From the NCBI RefSeq assembly GCF_001544135.1, contig NZ_BCPV01000019.1:1-63370 (forward strand): a stretch of DNA of 63,370 nt, written 5' to 3'. This DNA is from Geobacillus zalihae NBRC 101842. Lineage in GTDB: Bacteria > Bacillota > Bacilli > Bacillales > Anoxybacillaceae. Both the position numbers and the translations under genes were made by a program. This document shows positions 56,062 to 63,370 of the stretch, piece by piece. Under the pieces are notes generated by a model. It searched no databases. It was not told the origin of the DNA and was given only the letters and a program-made list of their open reading frames with translations. The first letter of the stretch is position 1. Each line of letters begins with the position of its first letter.

Positions 56062-57447
56062 TTATACAAGCTCCGCCTGCACTTGATCGTACAAACAGGC
56101 GATCGAATCGAACAAAATGCGCACCGCCTCAGCCATTTCGTCTTCGCTCATCGACAGAACTGGTATGAACGTCAATACCGGGCCGAGCGGACGGATGACA
56201 AGCCCCCTCCGGCGCGCCTCAAGGATGATCCGGTGCTCCACCATGGCCGCGCGCGGAAAGACTTCTTTCGTTCTTCGGTCTTTCACGATTTCAATGCCGC
56301 ACATCAAGCCTTTTTGCCGGATGTCGCCGACAATCGGAATGTCATACAACCGATCAAGCCATTCGGCCAGTCGGCGCGCCTTCCGCTTGACGCTGTCAAT
56401 CAAGCCGCGTGTTTCGATGAGCTCGATGTTTTTCAGCGCAACGGAACAAGTGAGCTGGTTTCCCGTGTACGTATGGCCGTGGTAAAACGTTTTGTCTTCG
56501 TCCACATCGCCGAGAAATGCCGCATAAATCTCTTCCGTGACCAGTGTGGCCGCGAGCGGCAAATATCCTCCCGTGATCCCTTTCCCAAGGCAGACAAGAT
56601 CAGGCTTCACCTCTTCCTGCTCACAAGCGAACATCGTGCCGGTGCGGCCAAAGCCGACGGCGACCTCGTCGCAAATGAAGAGCACCCCATACCGGCGGCA
56701 AAGCCTTTCCACTCCTTTTAAAAACCCGCGCGGATGGACGATGATCCCCGCCGCTCCTTGCACAAGCGGTTCCACGATCACGCCGGCGATGTGCTCGTGC
56801 TGCTCCTCAAGCACCCGTTCAAGCTCGCGCAAACAATAGTCGATGATCTCCTGCTCGCTTCCGTATTCATCCATCCGATACACGTACGGCGACGGCACTT
56901 CGATCCGCTCAAACAAAAGCGGCGCAAAAATGCGGTGGAACGTTTCCATGCCGCCAACGCTCACCGCCCCGACCGTATCGCCGTGGTACGCTTCCTTCAA
57001 CGAGACAAACTTGTTCTTCTTCGCATATTGGACCGGGTCGATGTTTTTCCAATACTGATAGGCGATCTTGAGCGCGATTTCCACCGCCGCCGCCCCGGTA
57101 TCGGAATAAAACACTTTTGACATGTGCGGCCAATATTCAAGCAACCGTTTGGCCAACAAAATCGACGGCACATTCGCCGAACCAAGCAATGTCGAATGGG
57201 CAATTTTCTCCAATTGCTCGCGAAGCGCCGCATTCAGCTCCGGATCGTTATGGCCGTGGACATTGACCCATAGCGACGCATAGCCGTCTAGGTACCGGTT
57301 GCCGTCGACATCGTACAAATAGCTTCCTTGCCCGCGTTCAATGATCAAGGGGCGTTCTTTGGCATACTGCTTCATTTGCGTAAATGGATGCCAGACGTAC
57401 TGCTTGTCCCACTGTTCCAATTGCTCGTAGCTATACGCCAACGCCAA
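56062..57447 (-). CDS. bioA: Adenosylmethionine-8-amino-7-oxononanoate aminotransferase
   Basis: A 461-residue class III PLP aminotransferase making 7,8-diaminopelargonic acid in biotin synthesis. The PLP lysine is in LVCLGKGITGGYLPLA (about 275-290), the aspartate in FICDEVAVGFGRTG (about 246-259), and the substrate loop YHGHTYTGN near 315. ATG at 57447 overlaps the bioD 3' end by 17 bp. Last in bioY-D-A. Confidence 0.95.
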   Translation of the reverse strand: MALAYSYEQLEQWDKQYVWHPFTQMKQYAKERPLIIERGQGSYLYDVDGNRYLDGYASLWVNVHGHNDPELNAALREQLEKIAHSTLLGSANVPSILLAKRLLEYWPHMSKVFYSDTGAAAVEIALKIAYQYWKNIDPVQYAKKNKFVSLKEAYHGDTVGAVSVGGMETFHRIFAPLLFERIEVPSPYVYRMDEYGSEQEIIDYCLRELERVLEEQHEHIAGVIVEPLVQGAAGIIVHPRGFLKGVERLCRRYGVLFICDEVAVGFGRTGTMFACEQEEVKPDLVCLGKGITGGYLPLAATLVTEEIYAAFLGDVDEDKTFYHGHTYTGNQLTCSVALKNIELIETRGLIDSVKRKARRLAEWLDRLYDIPIVGDIRQKGLMCGIEIVKDRRTKEVFPRAAMVEHRIILEARRRGLVIRPLGPVLTFIPVLSMSEDEMAEAVRILFDSIACLYDQVQAELV

Positions 57448-58147
57448 GCACCTCCAGCAGTTGTTTCGCCTTTCCTTGTTCGATCCAACGCTGAGCTAAG
57501 GTTTCCAGTTCCCGCCTTGAGACTGCAGGAAGGAGCGGCACGACCGCCAGCACCGGCAGCCGAAGCAAGGCGGCGATCGTTTCGACATTGTTTTGGTGGA
57601 TAATCTCTTGCTCCTGAAACTGATTGAACATCAGGCCAAGCAGACGAATGCCTTGCGCGTCGGCATACGCCGCCGTCGTCACCGCGTGATGAATCGCACC
57701 AAGGCTTGAGAGCGACACGAGAATCGCCGGCACCTCATAGTCGCGGACAAAATCGCTCGTCATATACCATCGTCCGTCGCGCTCGCACCACGGAACGGCC
57801 AACCCTCCCGCTCCTTCGACGAGCACCACATCATAGCGCTGCGTAAGCCATTCCAACCGTTCGGCCACCCTCTCTGGTTCGATGGACGTGCCGGTCAACT
57901 TCGCCGCTAAATGCGGCGACATCGCCGGTTCCATATAGTACATGCCTTCTGATGTCGGAATCTTCGCCACTCGTTCGTACCAATATTGTTCGGCAAACGA
58001 CACCCCGTCTTCGGCCAGTCCAGTCTGAACCGGTTTAAACACGCCGACCTTCATCCCAAGCCGCTCCAGCGCCAACGCCACGATGGAAGTGACGACCGTT
58101 TTGCCGATTTCTGTTCCTGTTCCCGTCATGAAAATGGCTTGCCCCAT
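57431..58147 (-). CDS. bioD: Dethiobiotin synthetase
   Basis: A 238-residue P-loop enzyme forming the ureido ring of dethiobiotin. The P-loop GTGTEIGKTVVT is at residues 9-20, the Lys of FKPVQTG near 41, and VEGAGGL near 115. ATG at 58147 lies 4 bp after the bioY stop. Overlaps bioA at its 3' end. Confidence 0.95.
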   Translation of the reverse strand: MGQAIFMTGTGTEIGKTVVTSIVALALERLGMKVGVFKPVQTGLAEDGVSFAEQYWYERVAKIPTSEGMYYMEPAMSPHLAAKLTGTSIEPERVAERLEWLTQRYDVVLVEGAGGLAVPWCERDGRWYMTSDFVRDYEVPAILVSLSSLGAIHHAVTTAAYADAQGIRLLGLMFNQFQEQEIIHQNNVETIAALLRLPVLAVVPLLPAVSRRELETLAQRWIEQGKAKQLLEVLGVGV

Positions 58148-58151
58148 TCTC

Positions 58152-58715
58152 TTATCCCCCCATCCCTCGAGTCATCATGATCGGTCGGACGCGCGGCCAT
58201 ACGCGCGCCGCCACGACGGAACAAACGGCGCAAAGCACGAGATCCCCCGGCACCGGAAGAAGAAAGCCGAACCATAGCGTTTGGCCGATGGAAAGCGGAG
58301 TCTCCGCGATCCATTTCATCGCTATGTACAGCCACGTGCAGCCAAACGCATACACGACGAACAATGCCGCCAAATTCGCCTTCCATATGTCCTGCGCTCT
58401 TGTCCATTGAAAGCGGCGGACAAGCAAGCCGCACGTATACGCCCCGGCGATGAAGCCAAGCAAATAGCCAAACGTCGGCTTCCAAATATAACCGAGCCCG
58501 CCTCCTTCCGCAAACACGGGCGCGCCCGCCAGCCCGATCAACACGTAAAGCATCTGGCTGAGCGCTCCTGTTCTTGGACCAAGCAGACATCCCGACAAAT
58601 AGACTGCGGCGATTTGCAGCGTAAACGGCACATACGGCACCGGGATTTTGATGAATCCGCCGACCGCCGTCAGCGCGGCAAAAAAGGCTGCCCAAACAAA
58701 GGAACGGATGTGCAC
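58152..58715 (-). CDS. bioY: Biotin transporter substrate-binding subunit BioY
   Basis: A 187-residue S-component of the ECF biotin transporter, with about six membrane helices. The family segment PVPYVPFTLQIAAVYLSGCLLGPR (in two parts, about 25-48) and GPVFAEGGGLGYIWKPTFGYLLGF-like region (seen as GAPVFAEGGGLGYIWKPTFG) are complete. The GTG start at 58715 follows GGAGAGGGG. First gene of the bio operon; a BirA-like site lies upstream. Genes for the remaining biotin steps are not in this window. Confidence 0.93.
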   Translation of the reverse strand: MHIRSFVWAAFFAALTAVGGFIKIPVPYVPFTLQIAAVYLSGCLLGPRTGALSQMLYVLIGLAGAPVFAEGGGLGYIWKPTFGYLLGFIAGAYTCGLLVRRFQWTRAQDIWKANLAALFVVYAFGCTWLYIAMKWIAETPLSIGQTLWFGFLLPVPGDLVLCAVCSVVAARVWPRVRPIMMTRGMGG

Positions 58716-58768
58716 GTTTCCCCTCCTCTCCAAATATTTGTTTCTATTGTGCCTGATATGTTTTTTAT

Positions 58769-58798
58769 TTGTCAACTTTATTTTTATATAGGTTTACA
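58769..58798. promoter_or_regulatory. BirA-like operator and promoter of bioYDA
   Basis: TTGTCAAC (58769-58776), 15 bp and GTTTACA (58792-58798) resemble the Bacillus BirA site TTGTTAAC...GTTAACAA with one mismatch in each arm. On the minus strand the left arm contains the -35 TTGACA (58775-58770), followed after 18 bp by CACAAT. Biotin-bound BirA would therefore cover the -35. Confidence 0.72.
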
Positions 58799-58805
58799 TT
58801 TAGAC

Positions 58806-58846
58806 AAAAAATACGGAGCCCCCTAACACAGCAGGACTCCTTTTTT
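58806..58846 (-). terminator. Terminator of the pyruvate-kinase-like gene
   Basis: GGAGTCC pairs with GGGGCTCC across a 10-nt loop, with A/T tracts on both sides. It lies 47 bp after the stop. Confidence 0.7.
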
Positions 58847-58892
58847 GGCGCGGCTCATTTCTCAAACAGACGGCGGAAGCAGTGGCCAACGC

Positions 58893-60725
58893 TCACCCTT
58901 CATCCTCCCACAAGTTAAGCAGGTTCATCCGTTCGCCGTCCGTTTTCGGCATCGCCAGCGATCCACTCTGCCTCTCCTCCTTTTCCAACAACGACGACAA
59001 TAAGCGCACCGCCTCCGCAATATGCCTTCCTTTGTTCAACATGATGCATTGCGCCTGTTTTCCAAGAAAAACATCCGAGATTTCCGCGCGCGACGGAATT
59101 CCCTTTTTCGCCATTTGTTCAAGCACTTGCGTCGCCCAAATGACCGGGGTGTGAGCCGCCCGGCATAGCGCCAAAACGTCGTTCTGTGCGGCCGCAAGAT
59201 GTTCAAATCCGATCTCCAGGGCCAAATCGCCGCGCGCAATCATCACACCAAACGCCGGAAACTTCAATCCCTCAAGCAAGATGCGAACGAAGTTATGAAG
59301 CGCCGCCCGCGTTTCGATTTTCGCGATCACCGGGAGAGAACCAGCCCCTTGTTCGGCAAGCAAATGATAAAGCTTTCGCAGGTCATGAGGGGCCTGAACA
59401 AACGACAGCCCGACGATATCCGCCCATCTCGCGATGAACGGAATCCATTCAAGGTCGCGGTCGGTGAGCGGCGGAACCGTCAAATGGAGAAACGAATCGG
59501 GAAGATGGATGCCCGTTCCTTGCTTAATCGCTTTTCGCTTTCCGCCATCGGCAACGACTTTGGCCTCTACATGCCGCTCGTGCACTTTCACGACCCGCGC
59601 TGCAATTTGGCCGTCGTTCAAATAAAGGCGGTCTCCCGCCCGCACATTGCGCCACGCTTTCGCCAACGTCGTCGTCATTTTCACACCGCAGCCATTCTGC
59701 GCCTGTGCAAACGCAGCGTCATCGAAATAAATATACAGCGGTGTACCGACCGTGACAAACGCTTTCATTGGAATGAACAAAACAGAACATAGAGTGAAAG
59801 AAGCCGACCCGCGCCGCAGTTTCATCCCTTTTTGCACATAGGCCGTCCGCGAAAGAAGAACTTTAAAACAAGACGGAGCGATTTGTTCAGTGACCCGAAG
59901 TTTTCGTTTTTTTCCGCGCACATCGGTAAACAGCAGTTCATCCCCTTCTTCGACGGTCGCTCCGTCCTCAGCCGTCAACTGCCACAAGAATGAAACATCG
60001 CGGGGGAGCGGAGACGGCGGCGGGGAAGAAGAGAAGGAAATGAGGCCGAAGAGCGGCTCCATTGGCTCTCCATATAGATTTTTCTTCACAGAGAGCTTCA
60101 TCGGCCCCGCGTTGACCGCCAAGCGGTCGACCCGGATTTTTGGCCCCGGCAGATCCATGTAAATGCGGCATCGCCTCCCCTGCAGCTGTGGCTCCAACTG
60201 CTTCTCGGCTTGACGAATGATGGCCACGAGCGCCTCCCACGTTTCCGGAGAACCGTAGGCGCAGTTGATGCGGGCGATGTCCATGCCATAAAGAAGCAGC
60301 CGCTCGATCAGCCCCGGCTCATCCACCCATGCCTCGTCCATCGTCACCATAATGCGTGTCGGCCGAACAGAACTTGGGCTTCCGAACACTGCCCCCGCCC
60401 GTTTATGAAGCAACTGTTTCGCTTCCTTTCTTGTCATCTTTCGAAGCTCCCATCCGCCATCAACCCGCGTGCGCAAATAGGCCAAAACTTGTTCGATCGC
60501 GTCGATGAGATGAGCCTCTTGCCCCTCGAGCCGCCATCCGGCGTCTTCCATCGCTTCACGCAAATCCGACGGCATATGCTCCCTCATATATAAGTAAGCA
60601 AGCAACTGATCCCGGCTCTCTTCATGGGATGGAAGAGGAAAATACTTCTGCTTTTGTCCCACCCACTCCGCCATCCCTCGGTAAAAGGCGGCCAAGCGGG
60701 CGCCCAAATCTCGTTTGTCGTGCAT
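58893..60725 (-). CDS. Pyruvate-kinase-like protein with N-terminal extension
   Basis: A 610-residue protein whose residues from about 118 to 580 match the pyruvate kinase barrel and B domain. PEP/ADP catalytic positions are kept: ARIN arginine, AKIETR (K469, E471), ARGDLALE and ATQVLEQM. The K+ ligands are altered: NFSHG reads NCAYG and LDTKGPE reads MDLPGPK. About 117 N-terminal residues (helical) are extra, while the usual C-terminal allosteric domain and the Bacillus PEP-utiliser domain are missing. The ATG at 60725 is used, but its ribosome site is weak and the frame is open further up. It is probably a second, specialised pyruvate kinase paralogue. Confidence 0.8.
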   Translation of the reverse strand: MHDKRDLGARLAAFYRGMAEWVGQKQKYFPLPSHEESRDQLLAYLYMREHMPSDLREAMEDAGWRLEGQEAHLIDAIEQVLAYLRTRVDGGWELRKMTRKEAKQLLHKRAGAVFGSPSSVRPTRIMVTMDEAWVDEPGLIERLLLYGMDIARINCAYGSPETWEALVAIIRQAEKQLEPQLQGRRCRIYMDLPGPKIRVDRLAVNAGPMKLSVKKNLYGEPMEPLFGLISFSSSPPPSPLPRDVSFLWQLTAEDGATVEEGDELLFTDVRGKKRKLRVTEQIAPSCFKVLLSRTAYVQKGMKLRRGSASFTLCSVLFIPMKAFVTVGTPLYIYFDDAAFAQAQNGCGVKMTTTLAKAWRNVRAGDRLYLNDGQIAARVVKVHERHVEAKVVADGGKRKAIKQGTGIHLPDSFLHLTVPPLTDRDLEWIPFIARWADIVGLSFVQAPHDLRKLYHLLAEQGAGSLPVIAKIETRAALHNFVRILLEGLKFPAFGVMIARGDLALEIGFEHLAAAQNDVLALCRAAHTPVIWATQVLEQMAKKGIPSRAEISDVFLGKQAQCIMLNKGRHIAEAVRLLSSLLEKEERQSGSLAMPKTDGERMNLLNLWEDEG

Positions 60726-60796
60726 CAGCGGCACCAACCCTTGTGAAAAATGCGGTTTTACTTTTATATATTCGCCGCCGCCCCAAATGAGGACAG

Positions 60797-60822
60797 AAAA
60801 AAACCGGCGCCATTCGCCGGTT
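60797..60822 (-). terminator. Terminator after the small zinc-ribbon gene
   Basis: AACCGGCG/CGCCGGTT (8 bp, 5-nt loop) followed by seven T residues on the minus strand. It separates the zinc-ribbon gene from the pyruvate-kinase-like gene. Confidence 0.85.
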
Positions 60823-60859
60823 GAATGCGACAGAAACAGGAAGCCGTTTTTTCGGTATA

Positions 60860-60961
60860 TTATTTTTGCACGACAATTTTCATCCCGCATTGACAAAGCA
60901 GCGAATGTTTCAGCCGCCGCAACGGCTGACCGCACTGTTCACAAACGGCCGGTTTATTCAC
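60860..60961 (-). CDS. 33-residue zinc-ribbon protein
   Basis: A 33-residue protein with VCEQCGQPL (C7, C10) and LLCQCGM (C23, C25): a CxxC...CxC arrangement that could bind one zinc or iron. The GTG start at 60961 has GGGGAGG 7 nt upstream, a sigma-A promoter (TTTACT-17-TATAAT, 61024-60996) precedes it and a terminator follows, so it is a complete little transcription unit. I do not recognise a named family. Confidence 0.75.
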   Translation of the reverse strand: MNKPAVCEQCGQPLRRLKHSLLCQCGMKIVVQK

Positions 60962-60995
60962 GCGTTTCCTCCCCTTTGCTGCGTGTTTGGTATCT

Positions 60996-61024
60996 ATTAT
61001 ACACCCATGATTATTTAAAGTAAA
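60996..61024 (-). promoter_or_regulatory. Sigma-A promoter of the zinc-ribbon gene
   Basis: TTTACT (61024-61019), 17 bp, TATAAT (61001-60996) on the minus strand. Confidence 0.68.
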
Positions 61025-61031
61025 TACAAAA

Positions 61032-61046
61032 TGATAATAATTATAA
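61032..61046. promoter_or_regulatory. Fur/PerR-type box in a divergent promoter region
   Basis: TGATAATAATTATAA differs by one base from the Fur consensus TGATAATNATTATCA and by one base from the PerR consensus TTATAATNATTATAA. It lies between the divergent promoters of the zinc-ribbon gene and the mini-TrxR-like gene. Which regulator binds cannot be told from the sequence. Confidence 0.6.
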
Positions 61047-61062
61047 ATAATGAGCAGATCAT

Positions 61063-61091
61063 TTGGACTCTTTTTCTATTTGTGATAAGGT
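61063..61091 (+). promoter_or_regulatory. Sigma-A promoter of the mini-TrxR-like gene
   Basis: TTGGAC (61063-61068), 17 bp, TAAGGT (61086-61091). Confidence 0.6.
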
Positions 61092-61130
61092 AATAATAGT
61101 GCCAATATTCAAAAGAAGGAGGCGGTCACG

Positions 61131-61694
61131 ATGTACGACATCGCCATCATCGGCGCCGGGCCTGCGGGGGCAAGCGCTGCGATCTTCGCCGCCAAAGCCG
61201 GGAAGAAAACGGTCTTGTTTGACAGCGACAAAGGCATGACAAAGCGCGCTTGGGTGGAAAACCATTACGGGGTTCCGGAAATCAGCGGCCCGGAATTGGT
61301 GGAAACCGGGAAAAAGCAAGCCGCAAAATTCGGGGCGGAATTGGTGGAAACGCAAGTGACAGACGTGCAAAAAACGGACGGCGGCTTCCGCCTCGAAACG
61401 GAAAACGGCTCCTTTGAGGCGAAACACGTCATTTTCGCCACCGGCGTCGCCACGGATCTGGCGGAAAAAATCGGCCTGCGCACCAAACCGGGCACGGAGC
61501 CGCGCATTAAAACGGTGATTGACGTCGACGCCAATGGCAAAACGAACATCGACGGCATTTGGGCGGCAGGGACGGTGGCCGGCGTCAGCGTTCATACGAT
61601 CATCACAGCGGGCGACGGGGCGAAAGTCGCCATCAACGTCATCAGCGAACTGAACGGCGAACGGTACGTTGATCACGATGTATTGAAAAAATAA
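61131..61694 (+). CDS. Mini thioredoxin-reductase-like FAD protein
   Basis: A 187-residue protein equal to the FAD domain of thioredoxin reductase. It begins DIAIIGAGPAGASAAIFAAKAG (FAD motif at 8-13) and ends with the second FAD segment IDGIWAAGTVAG. The NADPH domain, normally inserted between the two, is absent and there is no cysteine at all, so it cannot do thioredoxin reductase chemistry. It may bind FAD as a sensor or partner to another reductase. ATG at 61131 follows GAAGGAGG. Monocistronic, with a clear terminator. Confidence 0.85.
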   Translation: MYDIAIIGAGPAGASAAIFAAKAGKKTVLFDSDKGMTKRAWVENHYGVPEISGPELVETGKKQAAKFGAELVETQVTDVQKTDGGFRLETENGSFEAKHVIFATGVATDLAEKIGLRTKPGTEPRIKTVIDVDANGKTNIDGIWAAGTVAGVSVHTIITAGDGAKVAINVISELNGERYVDHDVLKK

Positions 61695-61699
61695 CAACG

Positions 61700-61729
61700 A
61701 AGGTGTCCCAAACAGCGGGACACCTTTTC
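61700..61729 (+). terminator. Terminator of the mini-TrxR-like gene
   Basis: AAGGTGTCCC/GGGACACCTT (10 bp, 7-nt loop) then TTCT. Confidence 0.88.
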
Positions 61730-61830
61730 TAATAGCGCCATGGAAACGGCCGGGACGCAAGATGACGGGCTGAACTGCCTGTTGCGTCGTACCCGCATCG
61801 ACATAGCGGCCCCGATCCATCCAAGGGCGC

Positions 61831-62298
61831 TTATTGTCCAATGCTCCGGTACTTCCCTTCAAAAAACAAGAGCGGGTCGCCCGGTTCGTCTTTCATCAAA
61901 ATATCGGTCACTTCCCCAAAGTAAAGCGTATGATCGCCGGCCACGTACGTGCTGTGGACGTTGCATAAAATATTCGCCAACGCCTCCGGCAAAATCGGAT
62001 GGCCGTTCACCCAATCAAACGAAACATGGCGTTCTTCTTTCAACTGGCCGGCAAACAAGCGCGACAACTCCTCTTGATCGCGCCGCAAAATGTTGACGGC
62101 AAATTTCCCCGTTTGCTTGACAATGTCATGCATTCGCGCTTTGTGACCAATGGAGACGACGACAAGTTTCGGGTCGAGCGAAACGGACATAAACGCGTTC
62201 GCCGTCATTCCTTTCGCTTCCCCTTGAAATTCGGTCGTCACGACCGTCACGCCGGTCGCAAATTTTCCCATGGCTCTGCGAAATGTACGATCATCCAT
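61831..62298 (-). CDS. Flavin reductase (HpaC-like)
   Basis: A 155-residue flavin reductase-like domain protein that supplies reduced FMN/FAD to a two-component monooxygenase. Family segments are FATGVTVVTT (about 13-22), GMTANAFMSVSLDPKLV and the C-terminal HTLYFGEVTDI. Relatives work with 4-hydroxyphenylacetate 3-monooxygenase (HpaC). The ATG at 62298 follows GGGAGAACCGT. Next to a GntR regulator and a partial aldehyde dehydrogenase, which would suit an aromatic degradation cluster; no HpaB is seen here. Confidence 0.87.
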   Translation of the reverse strand: MDDRTFRRAMGKFATGVTVVTTEFQGEAKGMTANAFMSVSLDPKLVVVSIGHKARMHDIVKQTGKFAVNILRRDQEELSRLFAGQLKEERHVSFDWVNGHPILPEALANILCNVHSTYVAGDHTLYFGEVTDILMKDEPGDPLLFFEGKYRSIGQ

Positions 62299-62565
62299 AC
62301 GGTTCTCCCATCCTTCCCTTTTCGTCATCAGCCGCCCTGCGCCTTCCGCTGGCGGTTGGGCGGCTTTCCTTCTTGATGTTTCCACACGACGGGCGCTTCG
62401 TCCGACATCTTGCCTCTATGGCTGAGACCCATTCATGCCGAAATGAGGGTCAAATCTACCCCCATCATAGCAGAAATAGGGGAAAGAAACAACGACGATA
62501 TACGGCTGTCATCGGCGGCCCGCCGCTCCAAGGTACGCCTCTGCCACCCGCTCAGCGGAAGAAGA

Positions 62566-63213
62566 TCAGCGCCGCCGCTTAAACGCTTCGGCGGTGTTGA
62601 TTTTGTGTTGACGGACGTATTGTTCGATTTCATGCGGCGGCGCCTGTTCATGCAACAGACGGATGATCTCTCGATGTTCTTCGATCGATGCTTTCGCCCG
62701 CTGCGGCACAAAGGTGAAGCCGTAGGCGCGGATGCGCTTCATCCGCTGCCAAATTTGCTTGATTTGCTCTTCGAGGTAGGCGTTGCCGCAATGGGCGTAA
62801 ATCAAGGAATGAAATTCATAGTTCAGCTCGCTGAACCGTTCCAGCTCCAGCTCTTCAAGCGCCCGCTCCATCCGTTCGTTCAACCGCTCAAGCTCGTTGA
62901 TCGCCTCCTTCGTCAAATGGGCGGAGCCAAGCGCGGTCGCATAGCCTTCCAGCACAGCCAACACCGACAGCGTCTCGATATATTCTTTCTCGTTGATGTT
63001 GCTCACAACGGCGCCCGTATACGGTTTGAACTCGACAAGCCCTTCCGCTTCAAGCTGGCGGATCGCCTCCCGCACCGGGATGCTGCTGAGTCCAAGCTCG
63101 CGGGCGATTTGGTCGATGACGACCCGGTATCCCGGGCCATAGACGCCGTTTTCAATGCGAGAAAGAATATACTCGTAAGCCAATTGGGTTTTGTTTTTCG
63201 CTTTCGTTTCCAT
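62566..63213 (-). CDS. GntR-family (FCD domain) transcriptional regulator
   Basis: A 215-residue repressor. The N-terminal winged helix (IENGVYGPGYRVVIDQIARE, then LSSIPVREAIRQLEAEGLVE at about 43-62) is followed by a helical FCD effector domain with metal-ligand histidines (YEFHSLIYAHCGN, about 130-142; EEHREII near 180). ATG at 63213. A palindrome TATAC-N6-GTATA lies 10 bp upstream, so it probably represses itself and the neighbouring catabolic genes. Confidence 0.9.
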   Translation of the reverse strand: METKAKNKTQLAYEYILSRIENGVYGPGYRVVIDQIARELGLSSIPVREAIRQLEAEGLVEFKPYTGAVVSNINEKEYIETLSVLAVLEGYATALGSAHLTKEAINELERLNERMERALEELELERFSELNYEFHSLIYAHCGNAYLEEQIKQIWQRMKRIRAYGFTFVPQRAKASIEEHREIIRLLHEQAPPHEIEQYVRQHKINTAEAFKRRR

Positions 63214-63223
63214 ACGTTTATCA

Positions 63224-63239
63224 TATACTAGATCGTATA
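63224..63239. promoter_or_regulatory. Probable operator of the GntR/FCD regulator
   Basis: TATAC-TAGATC-GTATA is a 16-bp palindrome immediately upstream of the regulator's start codon. FCD-type GntR proteins bind short palindromes of this kind. Confidence 0.65.
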
Positions 63240-63252
63240 CATTGACTAGCCA

Positions 63253-63370
63253 TTATGCCTGTTCGGCAGACAAGGCGGTCTGTTTCTCCCCTTTGCCGAA
63301 TGCGGGGATTGGCGGATCGCCGACCGCGACGTGGACAACTTGCACTTCCGTATAGAAATCAAAGCTGTAA
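63253..63370 (-). CDS. Aldehyde dehydrogenase, C-terminal fragment (HpaE-like)
   Basis: The last 38 codons of a gene that enters from the right edge, read through YSFDFYTEVQVVHVAVGD and ending ALSAEQA. The YxFDFYTE motif is typical of aldehyde dehydrogenase C-termini, and the sequence recalls 5-carboxymethyl-2-hydroxymuconate semialdehyde dehydrogenase. It is cut by the window, so the identification rests on this short tail. It is upstream of, and co-directional with, the GntR gene. Confidence 0.65.
   Translation of the reverse strand, partial: YSFDFYTEVQVVHVAVGDPPIPAFGKGEKQTALSAEQA

Overview
The window reads as chromosome from a moderately GC-rich, spore-forming member of the Bacillaceae, most likely Geobacillus or a close thermophilic relative. 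Nearly every protein has a recognisable Bacillus subtilis counterpart, and the gene order follows the B. subtilis yui-yum-yut-yun-yur(suf)-yus block. Sporulation genes are present (yutH, yutC, lytH, yunB, yusN/cotF-like). Shine-Dalgarno sites are strong, and GTG and TTG starts are common. Names from B. subtilis are given by resemblance of the proteins I can read; no database search was run.

Layout. 1-1.1 kb: a phosphate permease gene (pit) is cut off after about 90 codons, probably by an insertion sequence at the left edge. Its DUF47 partner is intact and preceded by a TTTACA array that looks like PhoP boxes. 1.3-13 kb: leucyl aminopeptidase, a cytosolic BtuF-like protein, yuiCBA, a Nudix hydrolase, type II NADH dehydrogenase with a Rex-like box, ferredoxin/flavodoxin-NADP reductase, Fe-S carriers (yutM, yutI/nfu), dapF and yutJ. 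13-17 kb: the hom-thrC-thrB operon behind a promoter carrying two 10-bp repeats 21 bp apart. 17-25 kb: a 2-hydroxyacid dehydrogenase, yutHGFEDC, lipA and lytH. 25-30 kb: a livJHMGF branched-chain amino-acid ABC transporter that separates lytH from yunB, which are neighbours in B. subtilis. A 112-nt nested hairpin lies at the yunB-side border. 30-35 kb: yunBCDEF and a LysE-type exporter.

35-41 kb: the sufCDSUB Fe-S assembly operon. 41-45 kb: the metNIQ methionine transporter under a complete SAM-I riboswitch with terminator. 45-54 kb: yusDEFG, gcvH, yusI, then fadN-fadA-fadE under a FadR-like box and a cre-like site, and the proline dehydrogenase gene fadM. 53-56 kb: a group of very small proteins, several spore-coat-like, including two Gly/aromatic-rich paralogues. 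56-59 kb: bioY-bioD-bioA with a BirA-like operator. 59-61 kb: an unusual pyruvate-kinase-like protein behind a 33-residue zinc-ribbon gene. 61-63.4 kb: a cysteine-free mini thioredoxin-reductase-like flavoprotein, a flavin reductase, a GntR/FCD regulator with its probable operator, and the tail of an aldehyde dehydrogenase, perhaps the edge of an aromatic (4-hydroxyphenylacetate type) catabolic cluster.

Most of the window is ordinary housekeeping sequence. I see no CRISPR array, tRNA, rRNA, prophage or defence island, and I do not claim a new multi-gene system. The least explained items are the nested hairpin beside the liv operon, the hairpin that can mask the yunB ribosome-binding site, the paired TTTACA and AGTAGACATT operators, the pyruvate-kinase-like protein with its zinc-ribbon neighbour, and the cluster of tiny spore-type genes.
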